A DNA stretch of 64,000 nt from Liolophura sinensis (lineage: Eukaryota; Mollusca; Polyplacophora; Chitonida; Chitonidae), in assembly GCF_032854445.1 (NCBI RefSeq), contig NW_027017965.1, forward strand, positions 1 through 64,000, in the 5' to 3' direction. Under the pieces are notes generated by a model. That model searched no databases, was not told the origin of the DNA, and saw only the letters and a program-made list of their open reading frames with translations. The first letter of the stretch is position 1, and each line of letters opens with the position of its first letter. The translations under genes and the position numbers were made by a program. Positions 10,346 through 22,717 of the stretch are shown one piece after another.

Positions 10346-13300
10346 CTGAAAAGAGAAAAGAAAACTCATTCAAATGCAAATATGCAACACTTCTTTGGAG
10401 ATTAGACTAGGCGAGTTCCATAATTCTCCTGCGGGCAGTTCGGATTCTAAACACACACACCATAAAGGTTTCTATACAAAATCTGAAAGCGGGTATTCTC
10501 CTTCACCATCTGAACAGTCACCAGTCACATGGACAAACAACCTTGTGACTTCTTCCGGATTCGTAGTTCCGCTAAGTATTCTGCAAAGTGACGTCTTAAT
10601 CTGGGAAAGATGCAAAGATAAATAATCCAGATATTTAACAAGTGGTATTTTAGTGATATATGCTGTCAGGCCGATCCAAACTTAAGAGCAATGGTTTGGT
10701 TGTAACAACTTTTGAATGATGACAAAGACATGAAAAATCTTCCTGGTGATGTTCCTATTAGACAACTGATAGCCAATTTTGCTGACATGCACCAAAACAG
10801 GAACAACCATCAACCAGCCAACCCTAGATATCCCCGAGGGTCTGAGGGAATTACCTCTCCTACAGCAGCTGCGACTTTACAAGATTGACTTTCAACTTCT
10901 GAAAATACGAAAAGTGGGACACAGCGTCTTGTGAAGCATGCAGTCTTGACATTGTGGGCGGTGGTCTTTGCATGCAAATCGTTTGGCAATCGTTGTACTA
11001 TGGGTGGAAAATTGCAACCCTGTGAATGGTTGAGCTAATGTGGCGGTACAGTAGTCGAAAACTTCCTTGTGGGAGAGTCTGAGCACCAAATCGGTGGAGT
11101 GGTCTTTGACATGCACATCGTTACTCATCACTGAATATGATTGCCTGACATGATACCCAGCTGACAACAGTCACTGCCTAGGTGGGTGGTTTAAACATTT
11201 CGTCCCAGTACTAATGTATCTAAGTCCAAAAATTAGATAAACTAGAGGCAATAAATTTTCCTAGATTGGAGTTTGCTTTAAACAGATGTATTTGGTGGGC
11301 ATAAAAAAATGGGCTGTTCTTTGATGCTGCATTGCTCCATTATCCTTTGTTCAAACCCTTTCAAACTTTAGGCATTCAAATGGCATGATTTTGTTAATAT
11401 ACTGATCAATATTCAAGGTCATAGCTTGAGTGGTCTGTACACAGAGTTAAAATAAAAACAGCCTTAAAAAAACACGTTCCGGTAGAACACGCGCTGCACC
11501 TGCGTGACAAGCTAGAAAAATTGTCTGGCTCTAGTGTCCAAGAGACCCTTCTGCCAGACAGGCACAAGTTTTGCTGAATCAAGATGGTTTTCTCTGAGGC
11601 GGACAAGGAATTGATCACCTTTTCAAGTAAAACAAAGCAGACCATCGCTGACTTGCCAGCCGTTTTGGATTTTAATGAAAACCCCCTAACAATGGCCTTT
11701 GATGTCCCATGTTTGATACCGCACTACACAAAGCATTAGAAAAAGGGGCTCAGGGTGACTGCCTCGAAAGGAATCCCATAATGCACACTTAATTTCAGTC
11801 AAAATCTCCAAATTCTGCGCACAACAAAGATGTAGTAAGGTTATATTTACGCGTCTAAGTGAGCATTTTAATCACATCTATAGGACTATTGTATTGGACA
11901 ACATAGCATGTAAAGGACAGCAGTTTTTGTAGAGCTATCAAGAACATTTTCTATTTTTTCACTATTTTGCAGCATACACAGTGCGATAAAATCATGTTTT
12001 GTAGGTAGCATTAGCCTGTGCTGTTTATCTGGCGCTGACGGATTATGGGCCCCGGAGCTCTCTCTTTTTTTTTTTTAAATGATGATTGAAAGTTGCCCAT
12101 TTGAAATACATGGGACTTTACCAAAAATCTGGCTTTGAGTTCCATAAACTTCCGCACCAGTAACGACCTACAGTCAAGTAAGATCAGGAAAATACTTAAC
12201 TGAATGTACACGTGGCAATTTAGGGCCCCATAAGTGGTTTATCAACAAGTTTGATTTTTTTTTGAAACACTAAATTCATATATTTCTCGAAAAGCACTGC
12301 TAGTCGCTGCCCCCACTGATTTTAAAAATGTACCTACTGTGAATACACTCCTCTGCTGAACGTCTGCTTAGCTTCCTGCTAATGTTTGTCTCTATAACCC
12401 ATAACCACTGCTTATGGAGACATCTGCATGGGCAGCATTCTATAGTGTAGCATTGTGGCAGTGGTTAATAAACTTTGGTGCACTGAAATGAAACGCCAGA
12501 CGCAAATGTCGTCCTTGTTTAAACCTCGACAGTTATACATATTGTCGGTATGTTTTATGATTATTTAAAAATGGCTCTTTATAGTAAAATTCCAATTAAC
12601 CACATGAAAGTTGAATTCTCTCTGTACGAGTAACTGTATCGTCTGACAGGCCTATATTTTAATCCAGATTTTATAAAGAGTTTCCAGGTGAAATGGCCCA
12701 AGGCTAAATTACTTTCTCCAAGTTACCATCAGGGAGACAAATAAGATGGGGCAAAAACTGCCATAATTTTGTCGAAAATGAAAACGAAACAGTTGGAAAT
12801 TTGAACATGATTTGTGTATTGTGGTGAAACAATGCAACACATTTCAATTCACTGCATTAAAACACTGTGGAAAAACAATGTCCGGAAACTTATTTGTGTC
12901 CGTTACCAGAAGGAACTAATGAATCGATGAAAAAGTTATTAAATCAATGAAATCAGAACTGTTTGAAGATATGCATAAAAAAATGTTTGCTTCTTATGTT
13001 TAGACAAAAGTGAAGTGCCTCTTGCATTGACGATAGGCTTGTATATATGTATGCATGTAGTATCTTTATTTGGTTGGCAAGGAGGTTAAAATGTGACAAA
13101 TCAAAAATGCATGCGTGCATTACTATTATTCAACTATCGATAGCATGATTTTGTTTATGATGTTATTTACTTTTCAACATGACATTCCCATGGAAGTTGG
13201 CAAAGTGGTTGGACATCCATTCTGTTGTTCTGTATTCATTCTTCTCCGCCTGAACAGGGGACCTATGTTGTCAGCAAGCGACGCAAGAGTAGGTGCATTC

Positions 13301-16300
13301 TGAGTGCCCTTTACCCCAGGTGTCAAAAGCTTCTGTAGCTCAAGAGCGCATGTGCAAAGACCTGCCACAATGCAGATAGGCTAACCCCCTGTTAAAAGAA
13401 AGCTAGAGTCCCGCTGTGTCATTATCGTACATTGAACACTTTAAAGAGCCCGAGTTGTTCCCCCTTCTATATATACCTCCATGATTGTCTATGTTAAACT
13501 CTGCCACTACATATACAAAGAAAAAAAAGATGTAAGACACAGTTATCCCAGAAAAATATGTAAAGTTTTGAAAGCCGAGTTCAGCATTGGGGACATGGCA
13601 CTGACGGACAATTCACTCCGAGTAGCCATGCTGTAGAAGCCCTTATGAACTTGGCCATCACTAGCGCTGAAAATGTCATGTGATAATTAGCTGTTAACCT
13701 CTTTACTCTTAATGTGGTTTCTTTTAGTGGATGGACAGATATCAATGCAATAAATTGGATTTTGCTGTCTGATGCATTTTGGATCACACGTTTATGAGCA
13801 GGGAAAATCTGAATGAAAGGGTCAGTTATCGATTAGAAAGTCCTTCTATGTTTGGTAAATTCACTGAAGTCCGTACAGCCAGCTGGGTCAAATGCTTACA
13901 CCCATGCAGGACTAGGGTGAGCAGGGCTGCCAAAACATTACACTTGTGTCCACGACCATCGGATTGATCAAGCGTCAAACTAAAAGAAACACTGGCCCTT
14001 TCAACACTGAACAGAGCTGATATTCTTCAGCTACGTATCACGCATTTTTGTTTGTATTTTCTCACTGCGATGTCACATTGCTTCATACTGATGGCACGGG
14101 AGAGCTCCTTGGTTTCGTGACGCCACTCTAGATGGCCATATCATGGCAAAATGGCATCACTAAACGAGTAGCTAGGTACTGACGATTGTTTGCTATTTAC
14201 TTTGTTGATAAGCGATGTGGAATTTTTAAAATATTTTCAGAGCATTCCTAATTCTGCTTTAGTGGCTGACTTTATGTTCATTTTAAATATAGTTCAAGGT
14301 TACGCTTAAAGTTTCAATGATGATAATGATAAAGCAAAGCGCAAGATTATACCAGTGTTTACAAAAACAACAGAGGCGTACTCCTCACACTATCTTGAGA
14401 ACGGACAGGTCTCTACCTCAGTAAAAATGGACGTGTATTCGACAAGGCAAATGGGAAAGGGACCACAGAGACAATTTTAAGTTTGTGTTTGATGAATCGA
14501 AGGGATAAGGCTGTGTTGGCAATCTGCCAGATATGTCAGAAACATTGTGAGAAGATCGTAAAAAAATCATACAAAGCTTCAAGGCAAAACTGATGCGGAC
14601 GTTGAGACATTCAGGCAAAAAGCACACAGCACCTACTGAAGCGAAACCTGAAAGTTTGGCAACCCCATGTACGCAGTCAAATTATTTCAATAAATAAATT
14701 TCATTTAACTAAAAGCCACTCGAAAAAAGACTGACGATAAATGATTTTGGTACAGATCACATTTGTCCAGGTAAATAATAATGTTTTCTTGAGCTTTGGA
14801 TTCTTGCAGCCTCTGACCTTGGGAATCCTACTGGATTTTTACAAGAAATTTCTACACCTACAATATGTGAAAGACCTGTTTGTCAGTATTAATTTGACAA
14901 ACTGGAAGTGATATTATCAAAACCGGAAGTGATCATATCTCCTTTATAACATCTGACAGAAGCATATACAGTACTAGAGGCATGTACAGTACCAGAGGCA
15001 TGGTAATAATACCACTGGGTATTCCTATGCATGGAGCTAATTCAGCTAACCAGATATGTGTCATGTGAGCTAGACATGCCCGCTCGAATTGCTGCTCTGC
15101 ATCTATATTTCCTTCTTACACCCCTATAACTGTATAAAACTAACTTCCACAGCTGTCATACATCTAACCTGAGAGACAATGCATGGGAAAACTTTTTTGT
15201 ACAAGTCTAAACTTTCAGTATGATCTATTTTTGCCGACATATTACGGAAAATATTTTAACATCTTCTCAAAAATGGCAAATTTACCTGAAATTTAATATG
15301 CTCATAGAACATCTATTTTATATTTTGATGTATGCCTATTTACATAACTGCCACGGACCAAAAATGTTTGAATTTTAACATATATTTTCAAGTGTAATTA
15401 GAGCTTCAGATAATAATTCTGTGTATAGTTTTGCGACAGTTTGTAAGCAAAAACAAAAGATGGGCAAGAAAGGTCAAAATAATTGTCAACATACTGACAA
15501 ATACTATTGGCGATTTAAAAAAAAAAGACAAATTCAAAGAAATGAAAACTCCCATCCTTGGACTGAAAATGGCTATTTGTGCTGACAATATAGCAGCTCA
15601 AACTGCAACCCTACCTAACTAGCACATGTACACCCTCACAAGGTCTCTGTCCGGCCTATAAAGTTTCTGGTCATTCAACTATAACATCAAGCCTGGCAAG
15701 TTTACCCAATGTGGCAGAAACTGGAACTGGGATTTGGTGCACACTGAGGGCTGAATGCTCTCCCGAGCTATCTCTAATGGCAAATCAAACTGGCTAAACT
15801 TTACGGCTAGAAATAATTGTTGAATGTATCCGTGAAAGAGGACCTGGAAGAGAGACCTCAAAGAAGATACTAAGGTGGGTTCCTACTATTCACAACTTAA
15901 AGAGTGTTGCCTTACCATCCATTTTGTGTTGAGGATCTGGGCAATCCATCCCACTAACCAATGTCTCAGAAGGAACGCCACAGAAAGCCTTTCACCCTGC
16001 AAGCTTTCAATATGATTTCCTCAAAGGAACAGCTGCAACCTTAAAACAGATCACTGAAAATAAAGAGCAGATGTATTACCATTAAAAATTGGGTATCAAT
16101 GCCCCCCCCTACCCTACTTTTACAATGCCCAGCTGAGAGTAACCTTTTCAGAAAACTACTCTGATCCTGCTCTGCCAGTATTACACATAGTAATCATGTC
16201 TTGTTTCTTGTTTCTAACCTTTGGAGTGCTCTTAAGTCAAGTTTTCACATTTTAACCTATAAGAACAATAGACAAGTGAATCACAAGTGTTTATGTTATA

Positions 16301-18390
16301 CCCTTTTCCATGTCAGATGTACTCAGCACTTAATACTTAGAGGTGTAATGATACACCAAAATCATCGATATCTTGAACCACATATATGGGTGCCATATCA
16401 GACGCATCACATGGTGATGCATTAGGCAGGGGGAACAACTCTTGCCAAAAACATGTCTCGTCTCTTCTGGGTTTGTGCCAGCCTCCATCAGTACTTCTGA
16501 CTAGGAATTGGTGCATGGATGGCCCAAATATCAATACAGAAGTGTCCACTCGAGGTGAATTGTGCTGAAGCAAACATGGTAACCTGACCATTATCAAGAT
16601 TAACAATCCTGGGTCTCTGGAGAGAAGCTTTACTCAGTAGCCCATGACAGTGAAGTTACCCATGACAGCTTCAGCAACAATATTACATTGTTTATTACCT
16701 GTGTAGGTATAACTGCATTTTGAAAATGATGTCACCAGAGCACAAAAGGTCACAACAAGGTTTAAAGGGAGACAGAATCACGCTCTGCCTCATTGAGAAA
16801 GCCATGTAGTCATGCACTGTTTGCCACCAAGCTGTTAAGAACACGCTGTATCTATCGCAGCATATCCAAAGAACTTTGTTGTGTAAATGATACTGGCTGA
16901 AATTTTCACAACTGAGCACCAAAGCCATCATGCACTCCTGTTCCAGGTTCAAAAACAGAAGCAGAGCCAGCCTGATGGGGACAACCTTTTGATTCTTGGA
17001 AGACTAACCCGCTAACATACTGCATATTCAGTTTGCTTTTCAAACTGATTTGAGAGGTCTTTCGTTTAGGACGAGTAAAACCATGGGTATGGATCCTTGT
17101 TGGGTTCCCTGGATTCAATTTTGGCCAGAAGTGGCATCTAGTGTGGAACTTACTGTTGATATGCAAGGACTCCATCAATACTGGATGAGTGGTTTCAGCA
17201 CTGACTTCACTGATGTAAATTCTAAGGACACAGTGAGAGCTAATTATCTCTCCTGTAGAGTCAGATTTGCTGACTCAAGCAGTTTAAAAGCTAAGCTCGC
17301 ATTAGGCAAGTCCATTCTGTTTTTCTTACGAGTGTAGCAGTGTTTAAATTCAAGAACAAAGCCATTTTTATTGCAGGGTAGCCGAAGTATTTGAGTTCAT
17401 AAAACCGCACAATGTTGAAGTATGGCTATACATTCAAATACTGTCCTGTCCTACCAATATCATTAGACAGTGCAGAGATTTTCCCATTAAATCAATTACA
17501 AAGGCCAAAATTATTATACTGTCACAAATATGTTTATCGTATGCATAAAGATTGCAGAGCAGTGACTTTGACCTTGCACACTCTGAATCGCTGGGGTCAT
17601 AGAATTTTTCCAGAGTGGATGTGAGGACGACAAAGCAAGGCCACACATGGCGGCAGTGGAAAACGTTGAGTCAGAGTTTTGATGCTTATCTTTGGGCTTC
17701 TTTCCTAACAAGGTAAGCCAATGACCAAACAATATGTGGGTTTTACTCAGAATACTTGTAGGAACATTCAGAGCATAGGTCTGATTGAGCGCTCCAAGCG
17801 CTTCAGTGAGATCTTGCCCTCTGCCAAGTATAACGATGTTATAGGGCTAGACTACAAGGCTGGCTCGACAATTGTGCTAAGCTGCAAGCTGATTCATCCC
17901 TTTGCCCCAGTCGACTTTGACGCTTGGTCACTCTGCCCTGACACTTCCGGAGCTAACTAAATCTCCTACCAGAGGTGAATAAGTACTCTTTGACCCAAAA
18001 ATACAGTTTTAAGCATGCTTCTTGAATTCAGCACAGAAATTGTCACAAACTAGATTTACAACAACAATTTATACTTATAAGTTCGTCCTGTTAAACCATG
18101 GATGAATTTCCAACCGAAGTAAAATATACCGCGATCATTCACTCCAAAATGCATACTGCATAGAAATGAGACAAACGAAGCTGTAAAACAAAAACATTCC
18201 AAAGTTGGATGAAAAGTATAAGCCCCAACCAAGGATCCTGACGACCTGGTCATTGCCAGCTTATGCAGTGCTTAACTGCTGAACAGCCTCCATCTACAGC
18301 ACTTCCTTTCAGGGTTTGTTCAGGTCACATTTCCAAGAAAATCAAGGAGTGCTTGGAGAGGCCACCTAGCATATTCCTAACATCATACGC
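10346..18390. other. About 8 kb without a supported gene
   Basis: Only short ORFs occur, none with a recognisable domain or convincing splice sites on both sides. The sequence is AT-rich with simple runs. It may be a long intron of the minus-strand gene whose exons lie at 5.6-10.3 kb, which would need transcripts to show. Confidence 0.4.
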
Positions 18391-18392
18391 AT

Positions 18393-19090
18393 CGCTCACT
18401 ACACTAACTTTACATCACTGCCATCACTAGCATATTTTGTAAAGTAATCTTGAACAACGCTTATGTCACTGAGGTCACAGTGAAGAGGTAAGAAATGTCA
18501 GAAATTACAAAAATCTCTCAACTTTGGTTTCTATTAATAGTTCTGAGAATGTTCATCTGACACAGTTTTATTTATAAATATATGTCCGCGCCAGAACAGC
18601 AGTGGTGAGGGCAAACGAGCCCACGTATGTTACACAGGCTTGAAAGGTCAAGCTTGTCTAGTGGTGGAAGTGATGTAAAGCGAGCATAGTGAGTCAGTGT
18701 TTGGGGTTTACTGTGGTACTTAACAATTTTTCAGGCCTATGACGATGAATGAATCCTTAGTGTGTATGTAATGTGCCTCCTTGTTGCAGGGCGGATTTCC
18801 AACGCTCTTTTATCGAGTGCTGCTTCTGTGTGATGTGGGTCCTGTCACAGGAATTACTTGATCAGCATTCATCAATAAAATTTAGGTTTTGGTTAGAATC
18901 ATATCGTACACACTCTAGAAAAGAGAAGGCATGCGTATAAAGTGTTGAGACAGAGGTTGAGGCTGATTGTTTGTGTTTTCTGACATCATTTCTGCCTCAT
19001 CACCGTGACCCCTGCGACCTCAGCATTGTTCATGAATTCTGTACAAAATTTTCTAGTGATGGCAGTGATGTTAAGCGAGCACAGTGAGTA
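18393..19090. repeat. Three copies of a ~45-bp dispersed repeat and a SINE fragment
   Basis: A motif with core TAGTGATGGCAGTGATGTTA and a following AGCGAGCACAGTGAGT appears at 18657-18694 (+) and 19048-19090 (+), and inverted at 18393-18440. Between them, 18702-18845 is a minus-strand fragment of the SINE with the complete copy at 54438-54752. Confidence 0.5.
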
Positions 19091-20337
19091 ATGCATCCGC
19101 TGGAAGGAGTATGATGGCCACCTAGGTGACAGTCCGAATTTTCTGACTAGAACTTGAAGTAGATATTGTGATAGGCCTGATGGCATGCTGCAGTTATAGC
19201 CAGAGGTCGCTCCATTTGAAAAAACTAAGAATTTCCAAACAACAATGCTGATGCTAAATTACCCACCTGTAGCTCTTGTTTTAGCTACATTCAATCATGT
19301 ATACTCCTTCTTTCCTAGTCAACAGTCTTTTTTCTCCCTTGTTTGTTCCGTCAACAATATTTTGACCAACAAAGTCTCCCAAACCTCTTCTCTGTTCACC
19401 CTTTCATCCTCACCGGGACGGCTGCTAGCCAAGGATCTCGGCTGTGATCTTTTAACATGGGGTTAGGCGTAGATCACAGCCAAGGCGTTACCCAGGCTAA
19501 AATAGTGGCGTTAGCGCGGAAAAGCTCAGCACAACAAAATTTGGTGCAAAAGGTACCAATACATACATTAACCGGCCAGAACTCCAATAAAGTACGTTCA
19601 CCAAGACGTTCTCTGTTCCTCTGCCAATAACAAATTTTTTCCACATTCTGTAGCCTTTACGAAAAGTAAATCCAAGATAATTCATAGTGTCAACATCGTG
19701 ACCTAATAAACCGGGTTGTTGCTCTCTGCGCATGCGTGGCTGACTTTTCACGTCATCACTATGTTTTGATCAACTGAAAGAAAGATATGTGACTGCAGAG
19801 ACACAAATTCGCAATCAACTGAAGGGTATGGAGCAGAATGACGAACCCCACAGTTTGTGCGAAATCTCACATTAAGTTTGCAGTGAAAAAGGGGGGTTAT
19901 CCTTGGCATCCGTTCCACTGAATTTCACAGGAAGGTCAACCGCTGCAGCCCATGCACACCTCGTGGACCCAGATTTTAAAATATGACAGCGTGTGAGCCT
20001 GTTATCAACTTCGACTAAAATTCACAGGAGAATGGTGATGTAAAGGCAAATAGCAATTGTGGCAAAATGTGTATAAATATTTCAGCTTTCAGAATTGCCG
20101 TGCTTTAAGCGTACGCAGGGCGAATGAGGCAGCTCTTTGCAAGCATTATACCCCAATCGAGCCCACATAGCTCTCCAGCTAAGGGTGGCCAGCGGTCCCC
20201 TCATATCAGTATATGTAAGCCAATGTGTACGCAATAATTGGTTACGTCACATGCATTATAAGCGCTGCCCCAGCAATATCCAGACAAAAATGAGCAATGC
20301 TGACAAAAAAAAACGCTGATGGGCAGAGACAGACTAC

Positions 20338-20504
20338 AGATGGTTTGTAATGGGAGCCATCTTTGAGGTAAGTTTGTGTATATTGCCCACTGCATGCCCT
20401 TACCAGCCAAGGGCCTCTGTCCAGCTTAAGACACTTTAAACAATAGACACCCAGTGGGCAATACACAAACTTACCTCAAAGATGGCTGCCACTGCAAACC
20501 ATCT
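20338..20504. repeat. Fold-back (inverted repeat) element
   Basis: Left arm 20338-20392 and right arm 20452-20504 are near-perfect reverse complements over ~53 bp (core GCCATCTTTGAGGTAAGTTT), separated by ~59 bp. As RNA or single-stranded DNA this would form a long hairpin. No coding capacity; most likely a small fold-back MITE. Confidence 0.7.
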
Positions 20505-20532
20505 ATTGAAACGAAACAAATCCACACCTATA

Positions 20533-20790
20533 AACCGGCCCCGATAGCACAGTCCGCTTTGGAAGCGGTAGATCCAGGGTCAATCCTGGGCTGAGTCAGA
20601 CCTAAGGCTTTAAAAGAGGAAGTTGTAGCTTCCTCACTTGGCGTTCAGCATGAAGGGAATAGTGCAACGAGTGGTTGACCCGTATCAGTATAATGGTTCG
20701 GGCGAAGTGGCTTACTTGCCTTCGATAAGTCGTCTCAGTGAAGCAGCACTAGATAAAAGAGAGGTGGAAATCAGTCCTGCAACTTGAAGG
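20533..20790 (+). repeat. tRNA-derived SINE, 3'-truncated
   Basis: Starts with a tRNA-like head (GATAGCACAGTCCGC resembling a Pol III A box, AGGGTCAATCCTGG resembling a B box). It continues with the same body as the reverse complement of 54438-54752, including TTCAGCATGAAGGG and GACCCGTATCAGTATAATGG. It breaks off before the 3' tail. Confidence 0.7.
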
Positions 20791-22089
20791 CATGTTACAT
20801 GTACATGCGCTCTAAGGACTCCTTTGCCACTATGTGACTTGAAAAAACTGTTACGTACGATATGTAACCTCAAACACTCACCTAACACCAACTCCAAGAA
20901 AGTCAAAGTGGGATGGCTAGTGTTTTTGGAATGCATGTGACATAAGCAGTTGGTACACACTGGCGGCCATTCCACTAAGAGTAAAAGCGTCAATTGAAAA
21001 AGGGGTGTGGGAGACTTTGTTCATCAAAATATTGTTGACAGGGGAGAAACAAGACTGAAGACGAGGAAAGAAGGACTAAACAACCTCGAATGTACCAAAA
21101 CCAAGAGGATAAGCTGGGTAATTTAGTGTCAGCAACGTTTTCTGGAAACTTTTGTCAACATGAGAGAATTCTGACTAGAATTGCAGCATGTCGTCAGGCC
21201 TATCACAACATCTGCTGCCAGTTATAGCCAGAAAATCGTGACTACAATGATATTTGCGATCTTGCCATTGTGTGCAATGTCCGGTAAACTGTCACTTACT
21301 TCATTTCTCTGTTGTGGTGTGCTGGACAAGGTACAGATAGTGCATCGAAACAAGATTTCTGAAACCAGTGTGAAACACTGTTATTCATGCTTTTACTTTA
21401 TTTCTATTCAAAGTTTGAAATTTATACTTGACATCCTCAATAGAAATACCCAGCGTCTAGGGAGAGGTTGTATCGCTTGCTAGTTTGGGGCCATCCTTGA
21501 TCAAACAAATTTTGCCAAACCGAACATCAGAGCAATCTCAGACTACATAAGTTCTATATTGTACTTTTTTAGCGTACAAAACAAAGCGGCCATTTTGAAA
21601 TTTGGTTTTCTCTTCAACCTGCGTTGGCCTCCAGGAACATACCGTTACAGAAAATCATGAACTGCCAGTTCTCATGTTAAAAGCCACTGAAATGTTTAAC
21701 CCTGAAAATTTTAAGTTACCCTTGTCAGATATTGATCACTTAATAGCGGTCGTTTCCACGGCGAACTCGGGCCGTTATGTGTTAGTGTGCGTCCCGTTTG
21801 ACAGAGGCCGTTTTGACGGGACCAGTATCTACATGTACAGTGATCTGAAAAATCCATAACAACGAAAAACGAGATAATTAGCTTAAGTACTGACGCTCTG
21901 AAAAATTGAATTAAATCTACATCCAATGAAAAAAAATGCACAAACCTGAGTTAGGAGGAAATCTTTATAATAGCTACAATGAACCAAATATCATCAGCTT
22001 TGTGAACAAGTGCCACAACCACTGCCAAGCACAAAGCCCGTCAATATATATTAACCCCAACCGAATATTCAACCCCACCCAAGCTCTCT

Positions 22090-22460
22090 CACGCCGTCTA
22101 ATCCAATCAAAATTGTCGGTGCAAGAAGGCAAAACACGGAACCATGCGAAAAGTAGACCGACGCATGCGCTGTATGAAGTACGAAATTCATCGCCTCCCC
22201 AGACTACTGAATATGCATATGATGATGTCACCACTTTCTGGGTATTTTGCTCGCCTCCACGTTATACAATCATTTTAAAACAGAAGTGTACCCGCTGCCC
22301 ACGCTGAGATTTCATCTCTAATATACCTGGGCGCAATACTTTTTGTACAACCACGATGTCGAAGCCGAGGCTCGTGCACTACATCGCCTGATGCGCGATG
22401 ACCACTCTCGGGTAGAGGTAAGATTCCAAACCTTTTCTCGAGGTAGGCGTGTCTTAAGCA
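22090..22460 (+). promoter_or_regulatory. Possible promoter region of the two-exon gene
   Basis: A locally less AT-rich stretch immediately upstream of the first exon. It contains ACGCATGCGC at 22161-22170, which resembles the animal NRF-1 site common in housekeeping promoters. No TATA box is obvious. This is inferred from position and one motif only. Confidence 0.3.
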
Positions 22461-22717
22461 ATGGTCATGAATGTTAACGAGTACGCTGGACAAGCGACGT
22501 CACTGGTTTTGTCCATGGCGGGTAAAGAAGAATTTAGACAGATGGAGCGAAGTATTTCAGCCGCCGACAGCGACGTCAGTGACCAGATTTTGACTGACAT
22601 TATCGTGCCTGTCGTCAGCACGCTGACTGAGGTTGACAATGCCATTTCACACCACGGCCAGTCTATCACAACGAAGTTCATCCTGTATAAAGTGGACAAA
22701 TATTTCGAAAAACGCAG
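22461..22717 (+). CDS. Small two-exon gene, exon 1
   Basis: Starts at the ATG at 22461 (G at -3 and G at +4, a fair start context; a second ATG follows at 22467) and runs 85 codons plus two bases to an AG/GTAAGT donor. The product is acidic and helical (EFRQMERSISAADSDVSDQI, TEVDNAISHHGQ, LYKVDKYFEKR), with no signal peptide or membrane segment. Exon 2 at 26072 completes the frame. I do not recognise the family. Length and helical character fit a small coiled-coil complex subunit, but that is a guess. Confidence 0.6.

Noticed and set aside
10892-11167. 91-codon minus-strand ORF with several Cys
   Set aside because: No splice sites, no family recognised and no support from neighbouring exons.
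16337-17178. Minus-strand ORFs of 85-90 codons
   Set aside because: Considered as upstream exons of the zinc-finger gene, but no convincing splice borders or phase match.
21181-21483. 100-codon plus-strand ORF
   Set aside because: No domain, no splice context, AT-rich composition like its surroundings.
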